NCBI RefSeq assembly: GCF_036322585.1
Contig: NZ_AP024600.1
Span: 5,704,001-5,768,000 of the forward strand
Source: Luteolibacter sp. LG18
GTDB taxonomy: Bacteria > Verrucomicrobiota > Verrucomicrobiia > Verrucomicrobiales > Akkermansiaceae
DNA: 64,000 nucleotides
Direction of reading: 5' to 3'
This document shows positions 7,965 through 17,500 of the stretch, in pieces (within the stretch, counting starts at the first letter, position 1; every line of letters starts with the position of its first letter). The notes below the pieces were generated by a model. The model made no database searches. It was not told the origin of the DNA and saw nothing but the letters and a program-made list of their open reading frames with translations. Both the position numbers and the translations under genes were made by a program.

Positions 7965-9581
7965 ATGACCGCCGACTTCCTTGTCATCGGCACCGGCATC
8001 GCCGGACTGAGTTTCGCGATCCGGGCCGCCAGGCACGGATCGGTCATCGTGCTCGCCAAGGGCGGCGTCTATGAATCCAACACCGCCTGGGCCCAGGGCG
8101 GCATCGCCTCGGTGCTGCCACCCGGCTTCTGCGACGATGGAGACACGATCGAGAAGCACGTGGCCGACACCCTCGACGCCGGCGCGGGGCTTTGCGACGA
8201 AGCGGCCGTCCGCACCATCGTGGGGGAAGGCGCGGCCACCATCGACGACCTGACCGGCTACGGCGTGGCCTTCGACCGGGAGAACGGCCACTACCAGCTC
8301 GGCAAGGAAGGCGGCCACTCGCAGCGCCGCATCCTCCACGCCCGCGACACCACCGGCCGGGAAATCGCCCGCGCGCTGGTGGAACAGGCGCGGAAGACCC
8401 CGAACCTCACCATTCTCGAGCACCACTACGCCATCGACCTGATCACCACCGCCAAGCTCGGCGCGGTGATCGACGACCGCGTGCTGGGTGCCTACGTCCT
8501 GGACCGCCGCAGCGGCGCGGTCCGCGTCTTCCGCTCCGACCGCGTGGTGCTCGCCACCGGCGGCTGCGGCAAGGTCTACCTCTACACCACCAACCCGGAC
8601 GCCTCGACCGGCGACGGCGTAGCGATGGCGTGGCGGGCCGGGGCGAACGTGGCGAACATGGAGTTCATCCAGTTCCACCCGACCTGTTTCTACAACCCCG
8701 CGGCCACCGGCCCCGAGGCCCGCTCCTTCCTCGTCAGCGAGGCGGTGCGCGGCGAGGGCGGCGTGCTGATCAACGCCAAGGGCGAGGATTTCACCAAGAA
8801 GAGCGACCCGCGCGGCTCGTTGGCGCCGCGCGACATCGTGGCCCGGGCGATCGACCGCGAGATCAAGCGCACCGGCGCGCCCTGCGTCTATCTGGACGTC
8901 ACGCACAAGCCCGCCGGGTTCATGCGGGAGCACTTCCCCTTCATCCACGAGACCCTGCTCAAATACGGGATCGACTGCGAGAAACAGCCGATCCCGGTGG
9001 TGCCCGCGGCCCACTACCAGTGCGGCGGCGTGGTCACCGATGTCGACGGCAAGACCAGCGTCCGCGGCCTCTACGCCATCGGCGAGGTCGCCTGCACCGG
9101 CCTCCACGGCGCGAACCGCCTGGCCTCGAACTCGCTGTTGGAGGGCAATGTCGTCGCCCGCCGCGCGCTGGAGGAGATGCTCAAGTTCTACTCCCCCGGT
9201 AAACCGCACGAGGACGAGCCGCCCGAGATCCCGGAATGGCACCACGGCGACGTGGCCGAGCCCGACGAGCTGGTGGTCATCTACCACAACTGGGACGAGA
9301 TCCGCCGCCTGATGTGGGACTATGTCTCCATCGTCCGCACCGAGAACCGCTTGCGCCGCGCCGCCGCCCGGCTCCGGAACCTGAAGAAGGAAGTCCGCGA
9401 GTTCTATTGGGGCCACCGGGTCAACGCCGACATTCTCGAGCTGCGGAACCTGGTGGCCGTGGCGGGATTGATCGTGGACTGCGCCATCCGCCGGAAGGAA
9501 TCCCGCGGCCTGCATTTCACCCTCGACCACCCGCAGGCGGTCGAACGGCAGAAGCGGGATACCATGTTGCGGAAGTTCTAA
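7965..9581 (+). CDS. nadB: L-aspartate oxidase
   Basis: This 538-residue flavoprotein oxidises L-aspartate to iminoaspartate, the first step of NAD synthesis with NadA. The N-terminal dinucleotide fold is at residues 6-20 (VIGTGIAGLSFAIRAA). Family motifs follow: NTAWAQGGIASVL, HSQRRILHARDTTGREI, ATGGCGKVYLYTTNPDAS, NMEFIQFHPTC, HYQCGGVVTDVDG, and GLHGANRLASNSLLEG. The C-terminal helical region is complete. The ATG at 7965 starts just before the FAD motif, as usual. It is monocistronic as far as can be seen; nadA and nadC are not in the window. Succinate dehydrogenase flavoprotein is excluded by the overall pattern and by the lack of sdhB or sdhC neighbours. Confidence 0.96.
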   Translation: MTADFLVIGTGIAGLSFAIRAARHGSVIVLAKGGVYESNTAWAQGGIASVLPPGFCDDGDTIEKHVADTLDAGAGLCDEAAVRTIVGEGAATIDDLTGYGVAFDRENGHYQLGKEGGHSQRRILHARDTTGREIARALVEQARKTPNLTILEHHYAIDLITTAKLGAVIDDRVLGAYVLDRRSGAVRVFRSDRVVLATGGCGKVYLYTTNPDASTGDGVAMAWRAGANVANMEFIQFHPTCFYNPAATGPEARSFLVSEAVRGEGGVLINAKGEDFTKKSDPRGSLAPRDIVARAIDREIKRTGAPCVYLDVTHKPAGFMREHFPFIHETLLKYGIDCEKQPIPVVPAAHYQCGGVVTDVDGKTSVRGLYAIGEVACTGLHGANRLASNSLLEGNVVARRALEEMLKFYSPGKPHEDEPPEIPEWHHGDVAEPDELVVIYHNWDEIRRLMWDYVSIVRTENRLRRAAARLRNLKKEVREFYWGHRVNADILELRNLVAVAGLIVDCAIRRKESRGLHFTLDHPQAVERQKRDTMLRKF

Positions 9582-9817
9582 CGTCGGCTGGTTTCAGCGG
9601 CAATGGCTGCGCATATTTTCCGATATTCCTGCATGATGATAAGGCTGCCTTAATTATCATCGGGAAGGGATAGCACGGATTCAGACAAATCGAACACCGT
9701 CACAATCTACTCATTTCGAGTAACTTGTGATAACAGAATCCGTATTTCCACGGCATTCCCGGTCCTTGGGCTTGATCCGGGGTGGGGTCTAACGTTTCAC
9801 TACGACCCTCCCCCCAC
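9582..9817. other. Gap between nadB and a PEP-CTERM gene
   Basis: No gene is seen. The stretch is more AT-rich than its surroundings. It holds a small imperfect hairpin (GATGATAA at 9635-9642 with TTATCATC at 9654-9661), which may be a weak terminator for nadB. It must also contain the promoter of the following gene, but no convincing -35/-10 pair stands out. Confidence 0.5.
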
Positions 9818-10423
9818 ATGAAAACGAAACTGCTGCTAGGCGTGGCAGCGATCGCTGCGGCCGTGCTGTCTGGCCGATCCCACGCCCAAACCCTCCAGGC
9901 GCATCTCATCGATGCGAGCCCGCAGATCTTGGTGTCCGTCACTTTCGACGGCAATCCAAGCCACGCCGAGGCCCAGAACGCCGGCCAATTGAATTTCGAC
10001 TTCGGCCCCGCCTTCTGCGTGGAGCCGCTGGCCGGCCTCTCGTATGGCGAGACGCTGGTCTACGACATCCAGAGCCCGCAGTCGCTGGCCCAGTATGACA
10101 CGATCTCGCGCCTCGTCGGCGGCTACCTCGCCTCCGGCAAGACCGACATCGATGCCGCCGCGGTGCAGGCCGCGATCTGGGAAGTGGTGATGGGCGACAA
10201 TGGCAACCTCTCCACTGGCAATGTGAAGCTGCTCGATTCGCCCGCGGTGGTGACGGCAGCCAACAACTACCTGGCCAATGTGGCCACGTACACCCCGGTG
10301 ACCCTCACCTACCTGACGAACAACACCCGCCAGGACGTGGTGACCTGGAGCACCGTGCCGGAACCCAGCTCCGTGCTGCTTCTCGGCCTCGCCTCGCTAA
10401 CTGTTCTTCGCCGGAAACGCTGA
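9818..10423 (+). CDS. PEP-CTERM exported protein with a possible thioester domain
   Basis: This 201-residue protein has a signal peptide (MKTKLLLGVAAIAAAVLSG, cleavage near SHA-Q). Its C-terminal sorting signal begins VPEPSSVLLLGLASL and ends RRKR, the PEP-CTERM tripartite pattern recognised by exosortases. In between, FCVEP (C67) and AAVQAAIWEVV (Q117) match the Cys and Gln positions of the thioester (TQXA-type) fold of surface adhesins, in which an internal Cys-Gln bond can form. An internal bond here is inference from two short motifs. The ATG at 9818 is chosen over an in-frame start at 9782 because it begins the signal peptide. No exosortase is in the window. Confidence 0.85.
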   Translation: MKTKLLLGVAAIAAAVLSGRSHAQTLQAHLIDASPQILVSVTFDGNPSHAEAQNAGQLNFDFGPAFCVEPLAGLSYGETLVYDIQSPQSLAQYDTISRLVGGYLASGKTDIDAAAVQAAIWEVVMGDNGNLSTGNVKLLDSPAVVTAANNYLANVATYTPVTLTYLTNNTRQDVVTWSTVPEPSSVLLLGLASLTVLRRKR

Positions 10424-10548
10424 AGCGGCGGGCATTCCACGGCCGGCGGGCCTCTAACCACCGGCTTTTGCCTTGCGCCAAATCGCGGAATCCGGAGAAT
10501 GCAGCACTCATTGGCAACCCTAACGGGGTTGCCCGGACGTCCCTCCGC

Positions 10549-11472
10549 ATGATCACGACCCGTACCCAACTCGCCGTGACCCTCCCGCTGCTCCTCGCGG
10601 CGGGTTCTTTTTCGCAAGCCCAGACGGCTGCGACGGCTAGCGGTGTTCCCCGGGTGATCGTGCCGACCAGTCCCCAGCCCAGTGTGGGCACCGCCACCTC
10701 CGGCGCCGCCCCGCGCGTGGTCATCCCGACCAGCAACCTTTCCGCCGCCCCGGCCCGCCCGGTCGACCCCACCGCCCGGGTGCTCTATCCGTGGCGCATG
10801 TCGGTGACGGCCACCGTGTTCTGGGTCGGCGAACTGCCGTCGCAGAACAACCCCACACCGAACACCAAATCCTCGTGGGACCAGGCGTGGTCCTCGAACT
10901 TCGGTGGCTATGACGACCCCGAGCCGTCCGGCCGGGTCGCGGATTTCAAGACCGGGGATTTCCGCCCGAAGTCCTTTTCACCGAAGCTGAACCCCTTCTA
11001 CATCGCGTTGCCCTACAACGACGTGATCAGCTCGACGATCCACAAGCCCGAAGCGAGCAAGGTGATCCCGTGGTTCAGCCGCCTCAGCCCGGAACCGGGC
11101 AAGACGGTCTGCAAGGGCCGCTGGCTCCAGATCTACTACAACAACCGCAGTTGCTACGCCCAATGGGAGGACTGCGGCCCGTGGGTGACCGACGATTGGG
11201 AATACGTCTTCGGCAACAAGCCGCCGAAGAACACCTCCAACCAGTCCGCGGGCATCGATATTTCCCCGTCCGTGCGCGACTACCTCGGCGTCGCCTCGGG
11301 CCAAAAGGTCCACTGGCGCTTCGTGGAAGCCGGCCAGGTGCCCTACGGTCCGTGGAAAAAATACGGCCAGGACAACGCCACCGATCCGAATCTGGAAGCC
11401 CAGCGCAAGTATCTCGAATACCTCCGCAAGCTGCGCGACGAGGAGTTCCAGAAGAAACCGATCGGACAGTAA
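10549..11472 (+). CDS. Exported protein of unknown function, double-psi beta-barrel-like
   Basis: This 307-residue protein has an N-terminal signal peptide (MITTRTQLAVTLPLLLAAG), then a Pro/Ser/Thr-rich linker to about residue 80. The C-terminal domain contains FYIALPYND, CKGRWLQIYYNNRSCYAQWE, DCGPWVTDDWEYVFG, AGIDISPSVRDYLG and KVHWRFVE. The order (a neutral-residue-rich strand, DCGPW, then GIDISPSVRDYLG) resembles the RlpA-like double-psi beta-barrel, where a GIDLS-type motif is common. No catalytic assignment is made. The start at 10549 is selected because it begins the signal sequence. It lies 125 nt after the PEP-CTERM gene and converges with the MFS gene. Confidence 0.7.
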   Translation: MITTRTQLAVTLPLLLAAGSFSQAQTAATASGVPRVIVPTSPQPSVGTATSGAAPRVVIPTSNLSAAPARPVDPTARVLYPWRMSVTATVFWVGELPSQNNPTPNTKSSWDQAWSSNFGGYDDPEPSGRVADFKTGDFRPKSFSPKLNPFYIALPYNDVISSTIHKPEASKVIPWFSRLSPEPGKTVCKGRWLQIYYNNRSCYAQWEDCGPWVTDDWEYVFGNKPPKNTSNQSAGIDISPSVRDYLGVASGQKVHWRFVEAGQVPYGPWKKYGQDNATDPNLEAQRKYLEYLRKLRDEEFQKKPIGQ

Positions 11473-11505
11473 GCCGCACCCGGCGGACAGACGTGGGCGT
11501 TCGCG

Positions 11506-12735
11506 CTACTTTTCAGCTGGGGCCTCATTGGCCGTCACGCCCTTGTAGAGCGTGGCGAAAATCACCAGGCAGAGCAACAGGATGCCAGAAAGCACGGCCC
11601 AGAACAGGGTCCAGCCGCCGCTGCCACCGATCACCGCGAGGCGGTAGAGGTAGCCGACGAACAGAGTCCCGGTGAGGGTTCCGACTCCCGCCGACATCAG
11701 GGTGAGCAGCCCCTGGGCCTGTCCGCGGAGCCCCGGCGGCACCCGCCGGTCCAGGAAGATCTGGGCGGTGATAAAATAGAACGTGTAGGCGATCCCGTGG
11801 AGCGAGACCCCAGCGATCAGCCAGCCCCGGACACTGTTGGCCCCGGCCACCGTGAAACAAACGAAGCGGGCAAGCGTGAGCCCAAGCGCCCAGATCAGCA
11901 CGGTTTTCACCCGGCAACGCGCCATCACCGCGCCCACGAATACCATCGCGCCCACCTCCGACCACTGGCCGAGTGTCATCGTGCCGGACGCGTGGAGATC
12001 CCCCAGCGCCTCCAGATGGCGGGGCACGAACATGTAGAACGCCGACATCGGCACCGATAGCAGCGCCGTGGTGAGGAAAAACACGAAGTGGTCCCGCTCC
12101 TTCAGCAGGCTGAAGGCCTCGAGGCCCAACAGGCTGGTCCACGAGCGGCTTTTCGAGGTCGGATGGGTCGCAGGCAGCAGGAAGGCGATGAGGCCGAGCA
12201 TCACCCGGGTGATCACGGACGCGTAGCCGGAGGTCGAGGAGCGATCGCCATGGAGCAGATAGCTGGTCGCCAGCCCGGCCACCATCCAACCGATGGTGCC
12301 GCCGAGGCGGACCAGCGGGAACTGGCGCTCGCCGTGTTTCAGGTGGGTGAGCGCCACCATGGTGCCGAGCCCCCACATCGGACCGGCGAACAGGGCGTGG
12401 AGGGCGAGGAAGCCGATGAACCACCACGTGTTCCAGCCATGATCGAGCGACCAAAAGGCCACCAGCAACAGGCCTGCGCTGGTCATGGCAATGATGCCGA
12501 GCAAACGCTCTGCACGGATCCGCTGGTCCGCGAGGGCTCCGGCGATCAGCGGCGACACCATCGCGGCGCAGGGCGACACCATGAAGGCGAGCGTGATCCA
12601 CTCCCCCAGCCCCTTGGCATTGAGGATATTGGTCAGGGCGGCACCCCAGAAGCCCGGCGACAGGCCGAGGAAAAAGCACATCACCCACATCATCGGGAAC
12701 ACCGGATAGCGGGAGGAAGGTGCGTCGTCGGCCAC
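11506..12735 (-). CDS. MFS transporter, nucleoside:H+ symporter-like
   Basis: This 409-residue protein has twelve likely membrane helices in two sixes. The N-terminal half has a helix 2-3 loop GALADQRIRAERLLG similar to the MFS A-motif. The overall pattern (MMWVMCFFLGLSPGFWGAAL, GTIGWMVAGLATSYLL, AFYMFVPRHLEALG, GLRGQAQGLLTLMSAGVGTL) resembles the NupG/XapB nucleoside:proton symporter family. The substrate cannot be read from sequence. The start at 12735 is a GTG (protein MADDAPSSRYPVF); an ATG at 12693 is the alternative. It shares the strand with the downstream-coordinate LD-carboxypeptidase gene, separated by 67 nt, so the two may be co-transcribed. Confidence 0.82.
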   Translation of the reverse strand: MADDAPSSRYPVFPMMWVMCFFLGLSPGFWGAALTNILNAKGLGEWITLAFMVSPCAAMVSPLIAGALADQRIRAERLLGIIAMTSAGLLLVAFWSLDHGWNTWWFIGFLALHALFAGPMWGLGTMVALTHLKHGERQFPLVRLGGTIGWMVAGLATSYLLHGDRSSTSGYASVITRVMLGLIAFLLPATHPTSKSRSWTSLLGLEAFSLLKERDHFVFFLTTALLSVPMSAFYMFVPRHLEALGDLHASGTMTLGQWSEVGAMVFVGAVMARCRVKTVLIWALGLTLARFVCFTVAGANSVRGWLIAGVSLHGIAYTFYFITAQIFLDRRVPPGLRGQAQGLLTLMSAGVGTLTGTLFVGYLYRLAVIGGSGGWTLFWAVLSGILLLCLVIFATLYKGVTANEAPAEK

Positions 12736-12802
12736 GGGGCGACGCTAGGATTCAAGCGCCGCCGGACAATCCTGGAATCGAGGAAGTTCGGAAATGCCTG
12801 CG

Positions 12803-13846
12803 TCAGATAAACCGCTGCACCACGCTGGCCGCTCCTTCCGACCACTCCACGCGGGCCAGCGCGCCATTGACCAACACCATTTGGGGTGGACGGTGGCCAA
12901 TGTCGGCATCGATCAGCACCGGCACGGACAGGTCCCCGACCACCGATTCGACCGCCTCCCGATAGCCCAGTTCACCGACACCGGAAACGTCCGGTCCAGC
13001 CGATCGCCCCAACACCAGTCCGCGGACGCCCTCGAACCAACCGGCGAGCCGCAGTTGCCAGAGCGAACGCACGACCTCGACGGGGGCCAGTCCGCAATTT
13101 TCCAGGAACACGATCACGCCGTCCTGCCGGTGGCGCTCCAGAAAGGCTGGCACATGGCCGTAGGGGGTGCCCGCGAGATGCACCACGGTATCGAGGCAGC
13201 CGCCGATCAAGCGCCCGGAAAACCGGCACGGCGTTTGGTCGCCGAGACGTTTCCACTCAACCGGCTCGGTGAGGTTGAACTTCGCGTCCATCTGCGCCTC
13301 GTAGGGAATGTAATCGACTTGATAGCGCTCGAAGCTCCGCTGGCTGAACCTCGCTCCGGCTTCGCTGCCCAGCATCTCGAACGCCGTCTCCCAAACGCTG
13401 GCCACTTGATCGCGCACCAGATCCATCAGGCCGGGACCGTGGGCCGTGGCGATGCCGGTGGTCGCCGTGATGGCGAGAAGCAGCGTCGAGATGTCCGAAT
13501 AGCCCATCACCCATTTCGGAGTCGCCGCCAATGAAGTGAAATCCAAATGGGGTAGCATCCCGATCAGCAACTCTCCACCCCACGGCGGGATGATCGCGCC
13601 GACCTGAGGATCATTCCAGAGAGCGGTGAAATCGGCGGCCCGCTGCTGCGGAGTGCCGCTGACGTGCTGGTGATCGGCGCGCAGGCACTTTCCCTCGATC
13701 ACGCCGTAGCCCGCGGCGCGGAGCTGGCCTTCGATCAGCTCCAGCCGCTGGAGATGGGATTCCACCACCACTCCGCTGGAAGGCGCAGTGATGCCGATCG
13801 CGTGGCCTGTGCGAAGCGGTTTCGGAAAGTGGATGGTGGAGTCCAT
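12803..13846 (-). CDS. S66 family LD-carboxypeptidase
   Basis: This 347-residue serine peptidase of family S66 (LdcA/MccF) cleaves the D-Ala from L,D-peptide bonds of muropeptides or related conjugates, without a signal peptide, so it acts in the cytoplasm. The nucleophile elbow is MGYSDIST with Ser117. The other triad members are probably Glu249 (IVFLENCG) and His318 (DADIGHRPPQMVLVNG). GITAPSSG near the N-terminus is the usual family start. The spacing of the triad is closer to MccF-like members than to the shorter LdcA, but I cannot decide between peptidoglycan recycling and antibiotic immunity. It is divergent from dtd across 71 nt. Confidence 0.87.
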   Translation of the reverse strand: MDSTIHFPKPLRTGHAIGITAPSSGVVVESHLQRLELIEGQLRAAGYGVIEGKCLRADHQHVSGTPQQRAADFTALWNDPQVGAIIPPWGGELLIGMLPHLDFTSLAATPKWVMGYSDISTLLLAITATTGIATAHGPGLMDLVRDQVASVWETAFEMLGSEAGARFSQRSFERYQVDYIPYEAQMDAKFNLTEPVEWKRLGDQTPCRFSGRLIGGCLDTVVHLAGTPYGHVPAFLERHRQDGVIVFLENCGLAPVEVVRSLWQLRLAGWFEGVRGLVLGRSAGPDVSGVGELGYREAVESVVGDLSVPVLIDADIGHRPPQMVLVNGALARVEWSEGAASVVQRFI

Positions 13847-13917
13847 GGTGCGGGAGAGCGGAGGAAAAGACGCCGCTTGGCTTCCCTTTCGATCCGGATG
13901 GGAGCAGCCTAACGGCC

Positions 13918-14370
13918 ATGCGCGCCGTCGTCCAACGTGTCCTCGAAGCCTCCGTCCGCGTGGACGGCCACCTGGTGTCCCATTGCGGTCCCGGCCTGCT
14001 GGTGCTGCTGGGCATTGAGGACGGCGATGGCGAGGAGGATGCCGCGTGGCTGGCGGCGAAGATCACGGCGATGCGGATTTTCGGCGATGACGAGGGCAAG
14101 ATGAACCGCTCGGTGATCGATTGCTCGGGCAACGTGATCGTCGTCAGCCAGTTCACGCTCCACGCCTCGACGAAGAAGGGCAACCGCCCGTCCTTCATCC
14201 GCGCGGCGCGGCCGGAGGTTTCCGAACCGCTTTACGAACGGTTCTGCGCGATGATGGAAGGCCACCTCGGCAAGCCGGTGGGACGTGGGATCTTCGGTGC
14301 GGACATGAAGGTGGCCTTGGTCAACGACGGGCCGGTCACCATCGTGATGGACAGCCGGGCGAAGGAATAA
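13918..14370 (+). CDS. dtd: D-aminoacyl-tRNA deacylase
   Basis: This 150-residue enzyme hydrolyses D-amino acids (and Gly-tRNA(Ala)) from mischarged tRNA in the cytoplasm. The start MRAVVQRVLEASVRVDG is typical. Both active-site motifs are present: SQFTL (VVSQFTLHAST) and the NxGPVT loop (NDGPVTIVMD), with KGNRPSF between them. The length matches the family. It is divergent from the S66 peptidase and stands alone on its strand before a 136-nt gap. Confidence 0.96.
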   Translation: MRAVVQRVLEASVRVDGHLVSHCGPGLLVLLGIEDGDGEEDAAWLAAKITAMRIFGDDEGKMNRSVIDCSGNVIVVSQFTLHASTKKGNRPSFIRAARPEVSEPLYERFCAMMEGHLGKPVGRGIFGADMKVALVNDGPVTIVMDSRAKE

Positions 14371-14506
14371 TTCGGTCAAAATCGGGTCAAATCACAGATT
14401 TTCCCGCACAACTGCAAGAATCGGCAGCCCGCGTTCGGTATTTCCGGAAGCTTCCGGAGAGTCTGTTTCGTTTGTTGTGTTCTCCGGAGGCCCATTTTCT
14501 CCGGCC

Positions 14507-17500
14507 ATGATTTCCCGCTACCATTCCCTCTTCGGCATCGCCCTTGCCCCGTCCATCTGCCAAGTGGCGACGGCGCAGGAATCCCCGCTCCAACTCCAGA
14601 AAGGCGATCACATCGCCATCGTCGGCAGCGGTCTGGCGGATCGCCAACAACACCAGGCCTGGCTGGAGGCCCTGATCCAGCGCGCTTACCCGGATCTGGA
14701 TCTCACGATCCGGAACCTCGGTTTCAGCGGAGACGAGATCAACGTGCATCCGCGCTCCGAGGACGTGCCGCCCACAAGCTATTTCCTTTCCATGAAGAAG
14801 GGCGACTTCACGCCGCCCGACAACACCAAGGTGACCTACAAGGCCGGCACCGATTTCGGAGCGGACGTGATCATCGCTTACTGGGGGTTCAATGAGTCCT
14901 TCGACGGCGAGACTGGGCTACCGAAGTTTAAGGCGAACCTGGCAGCCTACCTGAAGGCCCAGCTTTCCGCCAACTACAATGGCAAGGGCACCTGCCGCCT
15001 GGTGCTGGTCTCGCCGATCGCGCAGGAGCCGCGGCCCGGCACCGACCCGGCGCAGAACAACCGCAACCTGGTGCTCTACACCGGTGCCATGGCGGAGGTG
15101 GCGAAGGCCAACAACGTCCCCTTCGTGAACCTTTACGACGCCTCCCGCGAACTCTACGCGAAGGCCAAGTCCCCGCTCACGCTCAACGGCATCCATCTCA
15201 CCGACGAGGGCGACAAACTGCTCGCCCCGATCCAGTTCAAGGCGCTGTTCGGCCGTGATCCCGGATCGCTGGACGATCCGAAGCTGGCCCGGATCCGCGA
15301 GGCGGTGCTCGACAAGAACGAGCAGTGGCACCACCGCTACCGCACCGTGGATCAATACAACATCTACGGTGGTCGCTCGCTGATCTCCTACGAGGGCGTC
15401 ACCAATGCGAAGATCCTGAACCAGGAAATGGCGCAGCGCGACGTGAAGACCGCCAACCGCGACCAGCGGGTGTGGGCGGTGGCGAAGGGCGGCGACCTGG
15501 TGGTGAAGGACGACAACCTGCCGCCGGTGGAAGCCACTCCTCCGAACCGCAAGGAGCCGGTCCCCTACACCGATCCGGAGGAAGCCATCAAGCACCTCAA
15601 GCTCCCGGCGGGCTGCAAGGTGGAACTGGTCGCCTCCGAAAAGACCTTCCCCGAACTCGTCAACCCGGTGCAGATGGCCTTCGACACCAAGGGCCGCCTG
15701 TGGATCTCCGCTTGGAAGAACTACCCGGAAACCAGTCCGACGACGAAAGACTTCGACAAGCTGCTGGTGATCGACCTCGATCCGAAGACTGGCAAGGCCG
15801 CCAAGGTGACCACCTTCGCGGACGGCCTGAACTGCCCGACCGGATTCCAGTTCTACAAGGACGGCGTGCTGGTCATGCAATCGCCGGACCTCTGGTACAT
15901 CCGCGACACGGACGGCGACGGCAAGGCGGACACGCGGGAGCGCGTGCTCACCGGCCTCGATGCCGCGGACTCCCACCATGAGACGAACTCGATGTGCCTT
16001 GAGCCGGGAGGAGCCGTTTACCTCAGCGATGGCGTGTTCCACCGCACCAACGTGGAAACGCGCGACGGCGTGGTTCGCAACCAGAACGGCTGCATCTACC
16101 GCTACGAACCCGGCACCGGGAAATTCATCCGCCACGCCGCCTACGGATTCGCGAATCCCCACGGCCGCGTGTTCGATTACTGGGGCAACGACCTGATCAC
16201 CGACGCCACCGGCAATGTGAACTACTTCGGACCGGCGATGAGCGGCTTCCTCAGCGAAGGAGCCCATCCCCAGATGCAGCCGTTCTGGGATCGCCCGTCC
16301 CGCCCCTGCCCCGGCACCGCCATCCTGAGCAGCCGCCATTTCCCGGATGACTGGCAGGGCCTGTTCCTGAACACGAACGTGATCAGCATCCAGGGCATCT
16401 TCCGCGCGAAGCTCACCGAGGAAGGTTCCGGCATCAAGGGCGAGACCATCGAGAACCTCGTCTCCACCGACATCCAGCAGAACCCCAATTTCCGCCCCTC
16501 CGGCATCACCGTGGCACCGGATGGCTCGCTCTACTTCATGGACTGGTCGCAGATGCTCATCGGCCATCTCCAGCACCATCTCCGCGATCCGAACCGCGAC
16601 CACCAGCACGGCCGCCTCTACCGGATCACCTACGAGGGCCGTCCGCTGCTGGTACCGAAGAAGATCGACGGCCAGCCCGTCGCCGCGCTGCTCGACCTGC
16701 TGAAGGAGCCGGAGAACGACGTCCGCCTCCGAGCGAAAATCGAACTCGGCAAACATGACCCGCAGGAAGTCATCGCCGGCGTGAAGCACTGGATCGAAAC
16801 CCTCGATGAAAAGGACCCGGCCTACGAGCACCACCTGCTGGAAGCCCTGTGGGTCCACCAGTGGCACGACACCGTGGACACCGGCCTGCTCAAACGCATC
16901 CTTGCCTCGAAGGAACCCCGTGCCCGCGCCCAAGGCATCCGCGTGCTCGGCTACTGGCGCGACCGTGTGCCGGACGCACTCGCGCTGCTCAAGAAGGCCG
17001 CCGCGGACGAAGCCCCGCGCGTGCGGTTGGAAGCGGTGCGTGTCGCCAGTTTCTTCCGTGAATGGGAAGCCGCGGACATCGCCCTCCTCGCGCTCAAGCA
17101 GCCGACCGATTACTACCTCGACTACTGCCTGAAGGAAACCATGCGCCAGCTCGCGCCGTGGTGGAAACAAGCGATCATGGATGGCAAGACCGTGGCCGCG
17201 GGCAATCCGGAAGGAGCCGAATACATCGTCGGCTCCCTGAACGGAGCCGAACTCGCCAAGCTGCCCAAGTCCCCCTTCACGCTCACCGCGATGCTGACGC
17301 GTCCGGAGATCTCCGCCGACCAGCGGAAGACCGCCCTGGCGGATCTCGCGAAGCTGAAGAACCAGCCACCGGTGAAGGTGCTGTTCGAAATCCTCGCTCC
17401 GATGGCCAAGACCGGCGGCAAGGCCGCGGATGAGCTGGCCAAGCTGCTCCTTTCCGAATCTCCCGCCGACCTGAAATCGGTGCGGGCAGAGCTGGACGAC

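Noticed and set aside
6060..9530. A very long open frame on the minus strand opposite nuoN and nadB
   Set aside because: It is a mirror of the GC-rich codon pattern of the real genes: composition is Arg/Gly/His/Val-rich, no family motif is present, and both covered plus-strand genes are certain.
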